The notes below the pieces were generated by a model. The model was not told the DNA's origin and searched no databases. It saw only the letters and a program-made list of their open reading frames with translations. 64,000 nucleotides of DNA, taken from positions 1,116,001 to 1,180,000 of the forward strand of contig NZ_QXTG01000001.1 in the NCBI RefSeq assembly GCF_003581425.1, given 5' to 3'. The stretch is from Amnibacterium setariae (GTDB taxonomy: Bacteria > Actinomycetota > Actinomycetes > Actinomycetales > Microbacteriaceae). A program made the position numbers and the translations under genes. Below are positions 7,188 to 15,454 of this stretch, one piece after another (position 1 is the stretch's first letter; every line of letters begins with the position of its first letter).

Positions 7188-8563
7188 GCGGCGCCGCCGG
7201 GGAGGCCGAGGTGCACGACCGTGGTGGTGGTCATCTCGTCGAGCAGCTCGGGGCCGTAGCCGAAGCCGGAGCCGCTGCCCGCACGCGGCTGCGCGCTGCC
7301 GCCGGGTGCGCCGCCGAAGACCGCGTTGACCTTGACGGTGCCGACCGGGAGGAGCGCCGCCGCGCGGTGGGCGTGCGTCATGTCGTTCGTGAGCACCGTC
7401 GCCGCGAGGCCGTACTTGTCGGCGCCTGCGAGGCGCAGCCCGGTCTCGAAGTCGTCGACGACGACGACCGGCGCGACCGGGCCGAAGGTCTCCTCGGTCA
7501 GCACCGAGACGCCCTCCGGCACGTCCGTCAGCACGGTCGCGGGGTAGAAGACGCCGGCGCCGTCCGGCACGCGGCCGCCGGTGAGCACGGTCGCGCCCGC
7601 GGCCGCCGCGTCCTCGACCTGCGCCGCGACGGCGTCGCGCATGCGGCGGTCGACGAGCGGCTGGCGGGAGCGCTCGGTCCAGGCGTCCGCCTCGGCGACG
7701 AGCGCGGCGAGGAAGGGCTCCGCGACCGCGCGGTGCACGTACACGCGCTCGACGGAGGTGCAGATCTGGCCCGCGTTCGCGAAGGCGCCGAGCGCGGCCT
7801 GGGACGCGGCCCACACCGGGTCGACGTCGGCGTCGACCACGAGCGGGTCGTTGCCGCCGTTCTCGCGGATCACGTGCACGTCGTTCGGGACCGCGGCCGC
7901 GGCGAGCGAGCGGCCCGTCGCGGTCGACCCGACGTGGGCGATCACGGCGAGGCGGGGGTCCGCGGCCAGTGCCGCGCCGGTGGCGCCGTCGCCCGTCACG
8001 TGGACGAGCACGCCCTCCGGCAGCGCCGCGGCGAGGACCTCGTCGAGGAGGGCGCCGGTGTGCGGGCAGCGCTCGCTCGGCTTGTGCACCACGGTGTCGC
8101 CGGAGACGATCGCGGCACCGAGCAGACCGGCGGCGACGGCGACCGGGTCGTTCCAGGGCGTGAGGGCGAGCACCACGCCGCGCGGCTGCGGCGTCGCGAC
8201 GTCGATCGCGTCCCACGCGCCGCGGAGGCGCTTGCCGCGGTGGACCGGGCCGAGCTCGGCGTACTGGAGCAGCGTGTTGACCGCCGCCTCCACGCCGCCC
8301 TTCGCGTCGCCGGGCGACTTGCCCGTCTCGCGGACGTTCATCGCCGCCACCTCGTCCGCGCGGGCGGCCAGCGCCTGCGCCGCGGCGCGGAGCCGCAGCC
8401 CGCGCTCGGCGGGGGGAGTCGCGGCCCAGGCGGGGAACGCGGCGACCGCGCGGGCGACGCCCTCCGCCGCCTCCTCGTCGGTCGCGGCGACCAGCGAGCC
8501 GACCGGCTCGTCGCTCGCGGGGTCCGTGATCTCGATGGTGCGGGCGGAGACGGCGGTGGGCAT
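7184..8563 (-). CDS. NAD(P)-dependent aldehyde dehydrogenase family protein
   Basis: A 459-residue ALDH. LALTPWNDPVAVAAGLLGAAIVSGDTVVHKPS is the cofactor region. HVGSTATGRSL is the Rossmann loop. RENGGNDPLVVDADVD holds the Glu, and ANAGQICTSVERVYVH holds the catalytic Cys. Closest in pattern to succinate-semialdehyde or lactaldehyde dehydrogenases, but the substrate is not clear. The ATG at 8563 is chosen because family homology begins there; a GTG at 8620 would add residues without family resemblance. It is the first gene of the operon with hldE and GT2, and diverges from a GT9 gene across a 131-base gap. Confidence 0.85.
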   Translation of the reverse strand: MPTAVSARTIEITDPASDEPVGSLVAATDEEAAEGVARAVAAFPAWAATPPAERGLRLRAAAQALAARADEVAAMNVRETGKSPGDAKGGVEAAVNTLLQYAELGPVHRGKRLRGAWDAIDVATPQPRGVVLALTPWNDPVAVAAGLLGAAIVSGDTVVHKPSERCPHTGALLDEVLAAALPEGVLVHVTGDGATGAALAADPRLAVIAHVGSTATGRSLAAAAVPNDVHVIRENGGNDPLVVDADVDPVWAASQAALGAFANAGQICTSVERVYVHRAVAEPFLAALVAEADAWTERSRQPLVDRRMRDAVAAQVEDAAAAGATVLTGGRVPDGAGVFYPATVLTDVPEGVSVLTEETFGPVAPVVVVDDFETGLRLAGADKYGLAATVLTNDMTHAHRAAALLPVGTVKVNAVFGGAPGGSAQPRAGSGSGFGYGPELLDEMTTTTVVHLGLPGGAA

Positions 8564-8694
8564 GCGGCGGCGGCATCCTCTCGGAGCGATGCGCCGGCCG
8601 GGTGCCTCGCGCCCGATCACGGTACCGACGCGCCCCCGGGGGCGGCTGAGTGTCCGCCGTAAGCCGTCGGGGAGCCGCCCGGCAGGATTGCCCG

Positions 8695-9789
8695 GTGCCC
8701 GCCGTCGCCCCGCTCGCCCCGCGCTTCCCCGACGTGACGCACATCGCCGTGCTGCGGGGCGGCGCCCTCGGCGACCTCGTGTTCGCGCTGCCGGCGATCG
8801 CGGCGCTCCGGGCCGCGTACCCGGAGGCGTCGATCACCCTGCTCGGCGCTCCCGCCCACGCGGTGCTGCTCGCCGGTCGCGGCGTCGTCGACGAGGTCGT
8901 GCCGCTGCCGCCGATCGCCGGTGTCCGCGGCGACGAGACCGACGAGGAGCATGCCGCCGCGTTCTTCACCGAGCAGGCCGCGCGCGGGTACGACCTCGCG
9001 GTGCAGCTGCACGGCGGCGGCCGGAACGCCAACCCCTTCGTCGCGCGGCTCGGCGCCCGGTACGCCGTCGGCACCGCGACGCCGGACGCGCAGCGCCTCG
9101 ACCGCGTCGTCCACTACGACTACTTCCAGCACGAGGTCCTCCGCTGGCTCGAGGTCGCGGGCCTGGCCGGCGCCGAGCCCGTCGACCTCGAGCCGCACCT
9201 GCCCGTGCTCGCCGAGGAGCGCGCGGCGGCCCGCGGCGCGCTCGGCGGGGGGCCGACCGTGGTCGTCCATCCCGGTGCCACCGACCCGCGCCGGCACTGG
9301 CCGACCGAGCGCTTCGGCGCGGCCGCTGCCGCGCTCGCGGCCGAGGGCGTGCAGGTGGTCGTGGTCGGGGATGCCTCGGAGGTGCCGCTGGCGGCGCAGG
9401 TCGTGGCGGCCGCGCGGGCCGCGCTGCCGGAGGAGCAGCGCGGACGCGTGCGCTCGATCGCCGGGGAGCTCGACCTGCCGGGGCTCGTGGGCGTGCTCGC
9501 GGAGGCCTCGGTCGTGCTGGCGAACGACAGCGGGCCGCGCCACCTCGCCCAGGCGGCGGGCGCGAAGACCGTCGGGATCTTCATCTTCGGGAACGTGATC
9601 AACGCGATGCCGTTCGGCCGCGGTCGGCACCGGATCCAGCTCGGCCGGATCATGCACTGCCCCGTATGCGGGCGGAACGCGATGCAGGTCGGCTGGACCG
9701 AGCCGCGCTGCGAGCACGACCCGTCCTACGTCGCGGACGTCGAGGTGTCCGCCGTGCTCGAGGACGTCCGGGCACTGCTCGCGGACTGA
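8695..9789 (+). CDS. GT9 heptosyltransferase-like glycosyltransferase
   Basis: A 364-residue GT-B enzyme of family 9, the family of LPS heptosyltransferases. LRGGALGDLVFALPAIAALRAAYP is the N-terminal family signature. VVVHPGATDPRRHWPTERF near residue 190 and VVLANDSGPRHLAQAAGAKTVGIF near residue 275 are the donor-site motifs. Four cysteines near residues 322-342 (CPVC, then C in PRCEH) could form a metal-binding tail. The GTG at 8695 has GGCAGGA upstream and is preferred to 8650. The substrate is probably the nucleotide-heptose made by the neighbouring HldE; this is inferred. Confidence 0.85.
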   Translation: MPAVAPLAPRFPDVTHIAVLRGGALGDLVFALPAIAALRAAYPEASITLLGAPAHAVLLAGRGVVDEVVPLPPIAGVRGDETDEEHAAAFFTEQAARGYDLAVQLHGGGRNANPFVARLGARYAVGTATPDAQRLDRVVHYDYFQHEVLRWLEVAGLAGAEPVDLEPHLPVLAEERAAARGALGGGPTVVVHPGATDPRRHWPTERFGAAAAALAAEGVQVVVVGDASEVPLAAQVVAAARAALPEEQRGRVRSIAGELDLPGLVGVLAEASVVLANDSGPRHLAQAAGAKTVGIFIFGNVINAMPFGRGRHRIQLGRIMHCPVCGRNAMQVGWTEPRCEHDPSYVADVEVSAVLEDVRALLAD

Positions 9790-9873
9790 GCATCGACGGC
9801 GGACGCGGTGTGCGTCCGCTGGGGATCGGCGTCCCGGAGCGGCAGCCCCGCCCTCGGCGCGAGACCCTGCCGT

Positions 9874-10032
9874 GTGGCCATCGACATCGCTCTGCCGGTC
9901 GTGCTCGTGCTGATGATCCTGGTGATCGGCGTGAGCATCGTCGTCCTCGCCGTCCGCAGCCGGCGCGTGCAGCAGCGCAGCGGCGACGCCGCGATGGAGA
10001 ACAAGGCGCGCCGCGGCGACGAGCACCGCTGA
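9874..10032 (+). CDS. small single-pass membrane protein
   Basis: A 52-residue protein with one strong transmembrane helix at about residues 4-26 (ALPVVLVLMILVIGVSIVVLAV) followed by a basic, charged tail (RSRRVQQRSGD..ENKARRGDEHR). The stop is one base from the end of the convergent DUF222 gene. The GTG at 9874 is the start nearest the hydrophobic segment. No family recognised. The hydropathy pattern supports a real short protein more than chance. Confidence 0.55.
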   Translation: MAIDIALPVVLVLMILVIGVSIVVLAVRSRRVQQRSGDAAMENKARRGDEHR

Positions 10033-10033
10033 G

Positions 10034-11473
10034 TCAGAACGGGCAGGGACCCTCGTCGGCAGGAGGGGGCAGCAGGTCCGGTGGTGCGGGGTCGAGCGGG
10101 TCGTTCGGCGGGTCCGCGAAGTGGTGACCCCACGTCTCGTTCCAGCCGACCGTGCCGTCGTCCTCGACCGAGCCCTCGGTGAAGAGGCCTGCGGACTTCA
10201 GGTTGTGGTCGGTGCGGCCGAGGGTGACGAGGTTGGCGGCGTCGGTGGTGCCGCCGTGCTGCCATTCCCGGGCGTGGTCGATGTCGGCCAGGTGCGGCGC
10301 GGTCGTCGAGCCCGGGAACCGGGACCTTCCGTCGCGGATCTTCACCCACCGGGCGAGGTCCGCCGGCGGCGCGTAGACCTTGCGATCCATCGTCAGCCGG
10401 ACACCCGTCACGGGGTCGGTCAGGACGCGGATGAAGGAGGTCGCCGTGCCGGCGAGGGCTTTCGCGGTCTCGAGGTCGATGGGTCCGTAGCCGGTCAGCT
10501 GCGCCTGCTCCTTCGTCTTGCCGAGCCAGGCGAGTGCTGGGACGGTGAGGATCAGCTGGACCTGAACCGGCTTGCGCTGCGGGACGAGCGCGCCCTCGGC
10601 CGCGTGCTGTTCGAGTCCGTTGCGCAGGATGTCGAGGGCGATGTCGTGCCGGAGCTGCGCGATCCCGCGGGTCTCGCCCTCGAGGCCGTGCGCGCCGACG
10701 GCCGCCCTGTGCAGGGCGTCGTTGATCGGCACCCAGTCGGCGGCGAGCCCTTCGGCGACGAAGGCGACGCCGCCGTCGTGGCCGAGCTCGAGGCTCGTGC
10801 GGCGGCGCTCGTGCGTGGTGCGGGCGCGCTTCGCGGCGGCCTCGTCATCGAGCCGCGCCCGCGCCTTGCGGAGGTCGTCCCTCAGCCGCGTCGAGGAAAC
10901 GACCTTGACCGCGGCGACCTCGTCGTACGCGGCCCAGTGCTCGGCGTCGAGCCCTTCCGCCTCGCGGACGACGGTCCGCATCCGGTTCCAGGACGCCTTC
11001 CCGGCCCGGAACATCGCCCACGTCTGCGGGAGCCGGTCGCGGAGGGTGACGCCGCTGTCGACCTCACCGGCGACCGCAGCCGGATGCGCGCCGGTCTGGA
11101 GGCCGAAGGAACGGAAGAACGCCTGCGCACCGAGTCCCGCACGGGTGCCGTAGGACGCGCCGAACCGGTGGGCGAGGTCGATCATGGCGCGCTCGTACGC
11201 GGTCAGCAGCGCCGCGATCCGGTTCGATTCGGCGATGTTCTGCACCTGCGCGGCCTGCACGGCGAGGTCCTGCGTGTAGACGGCCGCGTCCTCCGTCAGT
11301 GCAGCGGCGAGCCAGGCCTCGTCCGGCACGGCGTCGGCGCCGAACTGCTCCCGGTACCGCTCGTCCGGCGGCAGCTGCGCGCGACGCTCCTCCTCGGCCA
11401 GCGCGTCCCACGCGTCGATCTCCTCGCGGGTCCACACCCGCGGGGGCTCGTCGTCACGGAACTCCTCGAACAC
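10034..11473 (-). CDS. DUF222 / HNH endonuclease domain protein (13E12 type)
   Basis: A 479-residue member of the DUF222 family, found in multiple copies in actinobacterial genomes. The N-terminal and middle helical part is DUF222; residues about 390-450 are an HNH domain. DIDHAREWQHGGTTDAANLVTLGRTDHNLKSAG keeps the His, Asn and His. The preceding RSRFPGST lacks both cysteines of the usual CRFPGC motif, so the zinc site is missing or different. Start: GTG at 11473 with TACATT seven bases upstream (leaderless pattern). A GTG at 11503 is possible but its Shine-Dalgarno is too close. Flanked upstream by a repeat cluster. Confidence 0.85.
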   Translation of the reverse strand: MFEEFRDDEPPRVWTREEIDAWDALAEEERRAQLPPDERYREQFGADAVPDEAWLAAALTEDAAVYTQDLAVQAAQVQNIAESNRIAALLTAYERAMIDLAHRFGASYGTRAGLGAQAFFRSFGLQTGAHPAAVAGEVDSGVTLRDRLPQTWAMFRAGKASWNRMRTVVREAEGLDAEHWAAYDEVAAVKVVSSTRLRDDLRKARARLDDEAAAKRARTTHERRRTSLELGHDGGVAFVAEGLAADWVPINDALHRAAVGAHGLEGETRGIAQLRHDIALDILRNGLEQHAAEGALVPQRKPVQVQLILTVPALAWLGKTKEQAQLTGYGPIDLETAKALAGTATSFIRVLTDPVTGVRLTMDRKVYAPPADLARWVKIRDGRSRFPGSTTAPHLADIDHAREWQHGGTTDAANLVTLGRTDHNLKSAGLFTEGSVEDDGTVGWNETWGHHFADPPNDPLDPAPPDLLPPPADEGPCPF

Positions 11474-11480
11474 GTCTCCG

Positions 11481-11486
11481 AATGTA
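11481..11486 (-). promoter_or_regulatory. -10 box of leaderless DUF222 gene
   Basis: TACATT on the minus strand, seven bases before the GTG at 11473. Confidence 0.45.
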
Positions 11487-11530
11487 GAGGAGGGGTCCGA
11501 CACTCCTTCCGGGCGATGGGAAGGGCTCGG

Positions 11531-11740
11531 GATGGTCTCGAGGCTCGCTGCGCTCGCACCTCGACCAGCGAGGCGGGGCGAGGGAGGAGGGCGCAGCGGG
11601 ATGGCCTCGAGGCTCGCTGCGCTCGCACCTCGACCGGCGGGACACGGTGGTTGAGCCGGGCGCTCCGCGCCCGTGCCGAAACCATCGCGCGGGCTCGGGG
11701 TGGTCTCGAGGCTCGCTGCGCTCGCACCTCCACCGGCGGG
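11531..11740. repeat. cluster of intergenic imperfect-palindrome repeats
   Basis: Three near-identical copies of a roughly 38-base unit (core TCGAGGCTCGCTGCGCTCGC) at 11531-11570, 11600-11640 and 11699-11740. Each is an imperfect palindrome ending in CACCTCGACC or a close variant. A second, related unit (GGTGGTTGAGCC ... GCCGAAACCATC, also palindromic) sits at 11645-11688 between copies 2 and 3. Another copy of the first unit is at 24702-24740. They fill the gap between the DUF222 and BKACE genes. Confidence 0.85.
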
Positions 11741-11747
11741 CCGGGCG

Positions 11748-12467
11748 TCAGCGGGCGAGCTCCATCGCTGCGGCGACCAGGGCCGCGTTGTCCGGGGCGA
11801 CGGAGCCGTCCGGGAGCACGAGCACGTCCTCCAGGCCGATCCGCGTATCGACGCCGCGGCGCAGCGCGTCCTCGAGCGCGGGCCACGCGGTCTCGTCCTC
11901 GCCGTGCTGCAGGCGCGGGGACAGGAGGTCGATGCGGTCGAGCACCGCGTGGATGCCGTCCGCGACGGCCGCCACGTCCCCGACGGGCAGGTCGCCGAGC
12001 TCCACGAGCACCCGCTCGGTGCGGTCCGCGAGGCCGCTGCGCGCGAGCAGCTCGGCGTCCTCGACGCTCCAGACCCCCGCCTCCACGCGCACGCCGACGC
12101 CGAGCAGCGCGCGAATCGTCTCGATGGCGCCGTCCTCGGAGACGTTCACGCTCGCGGCGTCCGGGCCGGTCCAGCGCGAGAGCAGGGCGACGCGGCGGTG
12201 CTGGTCGCCCTCGATCCAGGCACCGGTGCTCACGCTCACCGGCCACCGGCTCACGTCGTGCACGGCGTTCGCGGCCGCGTCGACCCACTGCGGGTCGAGC
12301 CGTTCGACCCCCTCCGGGTCCCTCGGGTGCACGTGGAAGGCGCGCGCTCCGGCCGCGCCGCAGGCGATGGCGTCCGCCTGCAGCTCCGCCGGGGAGATCG
12401 GCACCCCCGCGTGCTCCGACCTCGACCGCCGTCCGTTCAACGCCGCCTGCAGGAGCACGAGCCGCAC
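11748..12467 (-). CDS. BKACE family (DUF849) beta-keto acid cleavage enzyme
   Basis: A 239-residue TIM-barrel protein of the 3-keto-5-aminohexanoate cleavage family. LLQAALNGRRS at the start and VPISPAELQADAIACGAAGARAFHVHPRDPEG carry the family layout, with the HxH metal ligands in FHVHPRD. SVSTGAWIEGD and VEAGVWSVEDA are later strand motifs, and GLEDVLVLPDGSVAPDNAALV is the typical C-terminus. Family members cleave a beta-keto acid with acetyl-CoA using Zn; the substrate here is unknown. The protein is shorter than the usual 270-310. Start at GTG 12467, from homology; the longer upstream frame is not coding. Confidence 0.8.
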   Translation of the reverse strand: MRLVLLQAALNGRRSRSEHAGVPISPAELQADAIACGAAGARAFHVHPRDPEGVERLDPQWVDAAANAVHDVSRWPVSVSTGAWIEGDQHRRVALLSRWTGPDAASVNVSEDGAIETIRALLGVGVRVEAGVWSVEDAELLARSGLADRTERVLVELGDLPVGDVAAVADGIHAVLDRIDLLSPRLQHGEDETAWPALEDALRRGVDTRIGLEDVLVLPDGSVAPDNAALVAAAMELAR

Positions 12468-12561
12468 AGTAGGAACCCCGCCTTCGAAGGCGTTCAGACT
12501 CTCCGGGCGCTGATCGGATCCACAGCGGGAATTCCCGGCCACCGCGCGGCATTGCACCGGC

Positions 12562-13227
12562 GTGGACCTCGTGCACTGGCTGTTCGACGCGCAGATCACC
12601 ATCGGCAGCCAGCACCTGCTCTGGCGCGAGGTGCTCGGCAACGTCTTCGGGCTGCTGTCCGCGCTCGGCGGGATGCGCCGGAAGGTCTGGGCGTGGCCGG
12701 TCGGCATCGCCGGCAACGCGCTGCTGTTCACCGTGTTCCTCGGCGCGGTCTTCGGCACCCCGAACCCGGTGAACCTGCTCGGGCAGGCGGGCCGGCAGGT
12801 GATGTTCATCGTCGTCAGCGTCTACGGCTGGTACCGCTGGACCCGGCGCGACGACGCGGGCACGACCACGATCACGCCGCACTGGGCGTCCGCCCGGGAG
12901 CGGCTGCTGCTCGTGGTCGCGCTGGTCGGCGGCACCGCGATCCTGACGCCGATCTTCACCGCCCTCGGCTCCTACGCGCCGCAGTGGAGCGACGCCTGGA
13001 TCTTCACGGGATCGCTGCTCGCGACCTATGGCATGGCGAAGGGCTGGGTGGAGTTCTGGCTCATCTGGGTCGCCGTCGACGTCGTCGGCGTGCCCCTGCT
13101 GTTCTCGGCCGGCTACTACGCCTCCGGCCTCATGTACGTCGTCTACGGCGCCTTCACGCTGTGGGGCTTCTTCGTCTGGCGCGGCCAGCGCGTGCGTCCG
13201 TCCTCGGCGGTCGTCGTCGAGGGCTGA
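12562..13227 (+). CDS. pnuC: PnuC-type nicotinamide riboside/mononucleotide transporter
   Basis: A 221-residue membrane protein with about seven helices, rich in Trp and Tyr. VFGLLSALGGMRRKVWAWPVGIAGNALLF and FIVVSVYGWYRWTRRD are PnuC signatures. KGWVEFWLIWVAVDVVGVPLLFSAGYYASGLMYVVYG near the C-terminus is the W-rich substrate-binding half. The family imports vitamin B3 ribosides by facilitated diffusion, driven by phosphorylation inside. GTG start 95 bases from the divergent BKACE gene. Followed by a hairpin at 13248-13278. Confidence 0.9.
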   Translation: MDLVHWLFDAQITIGSQHLLWREVLGNVFGLLSALGGMRRKVWAWPVGIAGNALLFTVFLGAVFGTPNPVNLLGQAGRQVMFIVVSVYGWYRWTRRDDAGTTTITPHWASARERLLLVVALVGGTAILTPIFTALGSYAPQWSDAWIFTGSLLATYGMAKGWVEFWLIWVAVDVVGVPLLFSAGYYASGLMYVVYGAFTLWGFFVWRGQRVRPSSAVVVEG

Positions 13228-13247
13228 CCCGGTCTCTTCCCACATCT

Positions 13248-13278
13248 GGGGAACCAGCGCCGGAGGCGCCGGTTCCCC
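13248..13278 (+). terminator. hairpin downstream of pnuC
   Basis: A stem of 8+5 base pairs with one mismatch (GGGGAACC a GCGCC / GGCGC c GGTTCCCC) and a three-base loop, 20 bases after the pnuC stop and before the convergent SDR gene. Confidence 0.65.
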
Positions 13279-13307
13279 GGATGCAGGAGGAGAAGATCAG
13301 AAGGAGG

Positions 13308-14015
13308 TCAGGGCCAGCTCGGCTCCTCCTCGTGCATGACCGAGATCTCGCGCACCTCGGAGCCGCGCGGGCTCTGCAGCGCGAAGACGACCGCCGCGGC
13401 CACGTTGGCCGGGTCATTCAGGTTCGCGTCCTCGCCCGGCGCGTACTGCGCCGTGCGGCCGTCGAAGAAGCGCGTCTTCATGCCGGCCGGGATCAGCGTG
13501 GTGACGCCGATCTGGCCGCGGGTCTCCGCCGCGAGGGCGCGGCTGAAGCCGATCACGCCGAACTTCGAGGCGGAGTACGCGGTCGCGTCCGAGACGGCGC
13601 GCACGCCGAGCGACGAGGAGACCGTGACGACGCGGCCGTGGCTCGCGATCAGGGCCGGCAGGGCGGCGCGCACGACGGCGACGGTGCCGAGCAGGTTCAC
13701 GGCGACCACGCGCTCCCAGACGTCGCCCGGGATCTCGTCGAGGCGGCCGGGCTTGTCGATGCCCGCCGCGGTGACGATCGCGTCGAGGCCGCCCTGCTCC
13801 TCGGCGATGCGGGCGACGAGCGCCTCGACGCCGCGGGTGTCGGTGACGTCGCCCTGGTAGGCGGTGTAGGCGCTGCCCTCGACGTTCAGGTCGACGACGA
13901 TCGGGGTGCCGCCCGCGGCGGCGACCGCGTCGGCCACGGCGAGGCCGAGGCCGGAGGCGCCGCCGGTGATCAGCGTGCGGCCGACCGGCGTGAGGGTGGT
14001 GGAGGCGGTGGGCAT
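13308..14015 (-). CDS. short-chain dehydrogenase/reductase
   Basis: A 235-residue classical SDR. LITGGASGLGLAVADAVAAAG at residues 14-34 is the TGxxxGxG cofactor loop, an acidic residue in VVDLN suggests NAD preference, and AYSASKFGVIGFSRALA near residue 151 has the YxxxK catalytic pair, with the Ser in TVSSSLG. It lies 80 bases downstream of hldE copy 2 and is probably the last gene of the heptose operon. It is a classical (short) SDR, not the longer extended SDR HldD that epimerises ADP-heptose. AAGGA precedes the ATG at 14015. Substrate unknown. Confidence 0.85.
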   Translation of the reverse strand: MPTASTTLTPVGRTLITGGASGLGLAVADAVAAAGGTPIVVDLNVEGSAYTAYQGDVTDTRGVEALVARIAEEQGGLDAIVTAAGIDKPGRLDEIPGDVWERVVAVNLLGTVAVVRAALPALIASHGRVVTVSSSLGVRAVSDATAYSASKFGVIGFSRALAAETRGQIGVTTLIPAGMKTRFFDGRTAQYAPGEDANLNDPANVAAAVVFALQSPRGSEVREISVMHEEEPSWP

Positions 14016-14095
14016 GGAGGTCCTTCGGTCGTGCGGCGGCGCCGCGGTGGAGCAGGGAAGCGGATGAGGTGCGGAGGCGCGGACCGCGCCGCGCG

Positions 14096-15454
14096 CTAGG
14101 AGACGCGCTGGATCGCGGCGGCGAGCCTCGTGGTCGAGCGGCCGGGGAAGAAGGGCACGGTGACGGCGCGGCCGCCCCACTCCTTGATGACGGCCGCCTC
14201 GGGCAGGTCCTCCGCGTTGTAGTCGCCGCCCTTGACCCAGATGTCGGGCCGCACGCGGCGGATCGCCTCGACCGGGGTGTCCTCGGTGAAGACGACCACG
14301 CCGTCGACGACCTCGAGCGCGCTGAGCAGGTCGGTGCGGTCCTCCTGCGGCATCAGCGGCCGCTCGGGACCCTTCAGCCGGCGGACGGAGTCGTCCGAGT
14401 TCAGCAGCACGATCAGGCAGTCGCCGAGCGCGCGGGCGGCGGAGAGCGTCTTCGCGTGCCCGGCGTGGATCAGGTCGAAGCAGCCGCCCGTCGCGACGAC
14501 GGTGCCGCCCGCCGCCCGGACCCGCTCGACGACGGCGAGCGCGTCGCGGTCGGCGGAGGGCAGCGGCACGGCGGGCGCCGCCTCGAGCGTCGCGACGCCG
14601 CCGTCCGCGAGGAAGCCCGCGGTCGCGGCGACGGCGCGCTGCAGCGCGTCCTTCGGGGCGAGGCCCTCGCCGAGCGCGACCGCGATCGCGGAGGCGAACC
14701 GGTCGCCCGCGCCGTTGACGTCCGCGTCGCGGACCTCGGGCGCGGCCGCGACGAGCGGCAGGCCGGTGGCGGAGGTGCGCAGCAGGGCGCCGCGCGAGCC
14801 CATCGTGATCACGACGGCGGCGCAGCCCCAGTCGGCCAGCAGGCGGAGGGCGGCCTCGTCCGCGAACGGCACGCCGGAGCCCTCGAGCCCCGAGAAGCCG
14901 CGCGCCTCGCCGAGGTTCGGCGTGACGACGACGCCCGGGACCGGCGTCGCGCCCTTCGGGTGCGGGTCCCAGACGACCGGCACGCGGGTCGCCGCCTCCT
15001 GGATCGCGTCGCGGAGCGCGCGCTGCTCGAGCAGCCCGCGCCCGTAGTCGGCGACGACGACGAGCTCCGCGCCGGCGACGGCCGCGAGCATCTCGGGAGT
15101 CACCTCGGGCGGCAGCGGCGTGCCGGAGCCCTCGTCGATCCGGACGATCGGCTGCTCGCGGCTGCGGATCCGCGTCTTCACGACGGTGGGGGAGGGGGAG
15201 CGGCCCGGCACGAGCGCGACGCCGCCGAGCAGCGGCGGCAGGTCCGCGGCGCGGGCGTCGTCCGAGAGCGCGGTGACGAGGGCGACGTCGTGGCCGTCGC
15301 GCGCCAGCAGGGTCGCGACGAGGCCGGCGCCGCCGGCGCGCTTCGTCTCGGCGACCACGTCGAGCACGGGCACGGGCGCGTAGGGGGTGAGGCGCTCGAC
15401 CTCGCCCTCCACGTCGACGTCGAGCAGCAGGTCGCCGACCACGACGGTCCTCAT
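14096..15454 (-). CDS. HldE-like bifunctional kinase/nucleotidyltransferase, divergent copy 2
   Basis: A 452-residue enzyme with the same two domains as the gene at 5727-7187. The kinase (about residues 1-305) has GDLLLDVDVEG and NGAGDRFASAIAV with the catalytic Asp, but the substrate loop reads RAGGAGLVATLLA in place of GGAANTAVNLA, so the sugar pocket differs. The nucleotidyltransferase (about 320-450) has TGGCFDLIHAGHAKTL and LNSDDSVRRLKGPERPL. The ATG overlaps the gmhA stop (ATGA). Embedded between gmhA and an SDR, it is the likely HldE of this operon, or makes a related NDP-sugar. The gene symbol is withheld because the substrate is uncertain. Confidence 0.85.
   Translation of the reverse strand: MRTVVVGDLLLDVDVEGEVERLTPYAPVPVLDVVAETKRAGGAGLVATLLARDGHDVALVTALSDDARAADLPPLLGGVALVPGRSPSPTVVKTRIRSREQPIVRIDEGSGTPLPPEVTPEMLAAVAGAELVVVADYGRGLLEQRALRDAIQEAATRVPVVWDPHPKGATPVPGVVVTPNLGEARGFSGLEGSGVPFADEAALRLLADWGCAAVVITMGSRGALLRTSATGLPLVAAAPEVRDADVNGAGDRFASAIAVALGEGLAPKDALQRAVAATAGFLADGGVATLEAAPAVPLPSADRDALAVVERVRAAGGTVVATGGCFDLIHAGHAKTLSAARALGDCLIVLLNSDDSVRRLKGPERPLMPQEDRTDLLSALEVVDGVVVFTEDTPVEAIRRVRPDIWVKGGDYNAEDLPEAAVIKEWGGRAVTVPFFPGRSTTRLAAAIQRVS

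Noticed and set aside
7188-9074. A large N-terminal extension of HldE copy 1
   Set aside because: The extension lies over the aldehyde dehydrogenase and GT9 genes in another frame; the GTG at 7187 overlaps the upstream stop and starts the family homology.
11531-11740. CRISPR array
   Set aside because: Repeats are palindromic, irregularly spaced and without uniform unique spacers; no cas genes nearby.
13308-14015. Assigning the SDR as HldD epimerase
   Set aside because: It is too short and of the classical type, lacking the extended-SDR C-terminal substrate domain.
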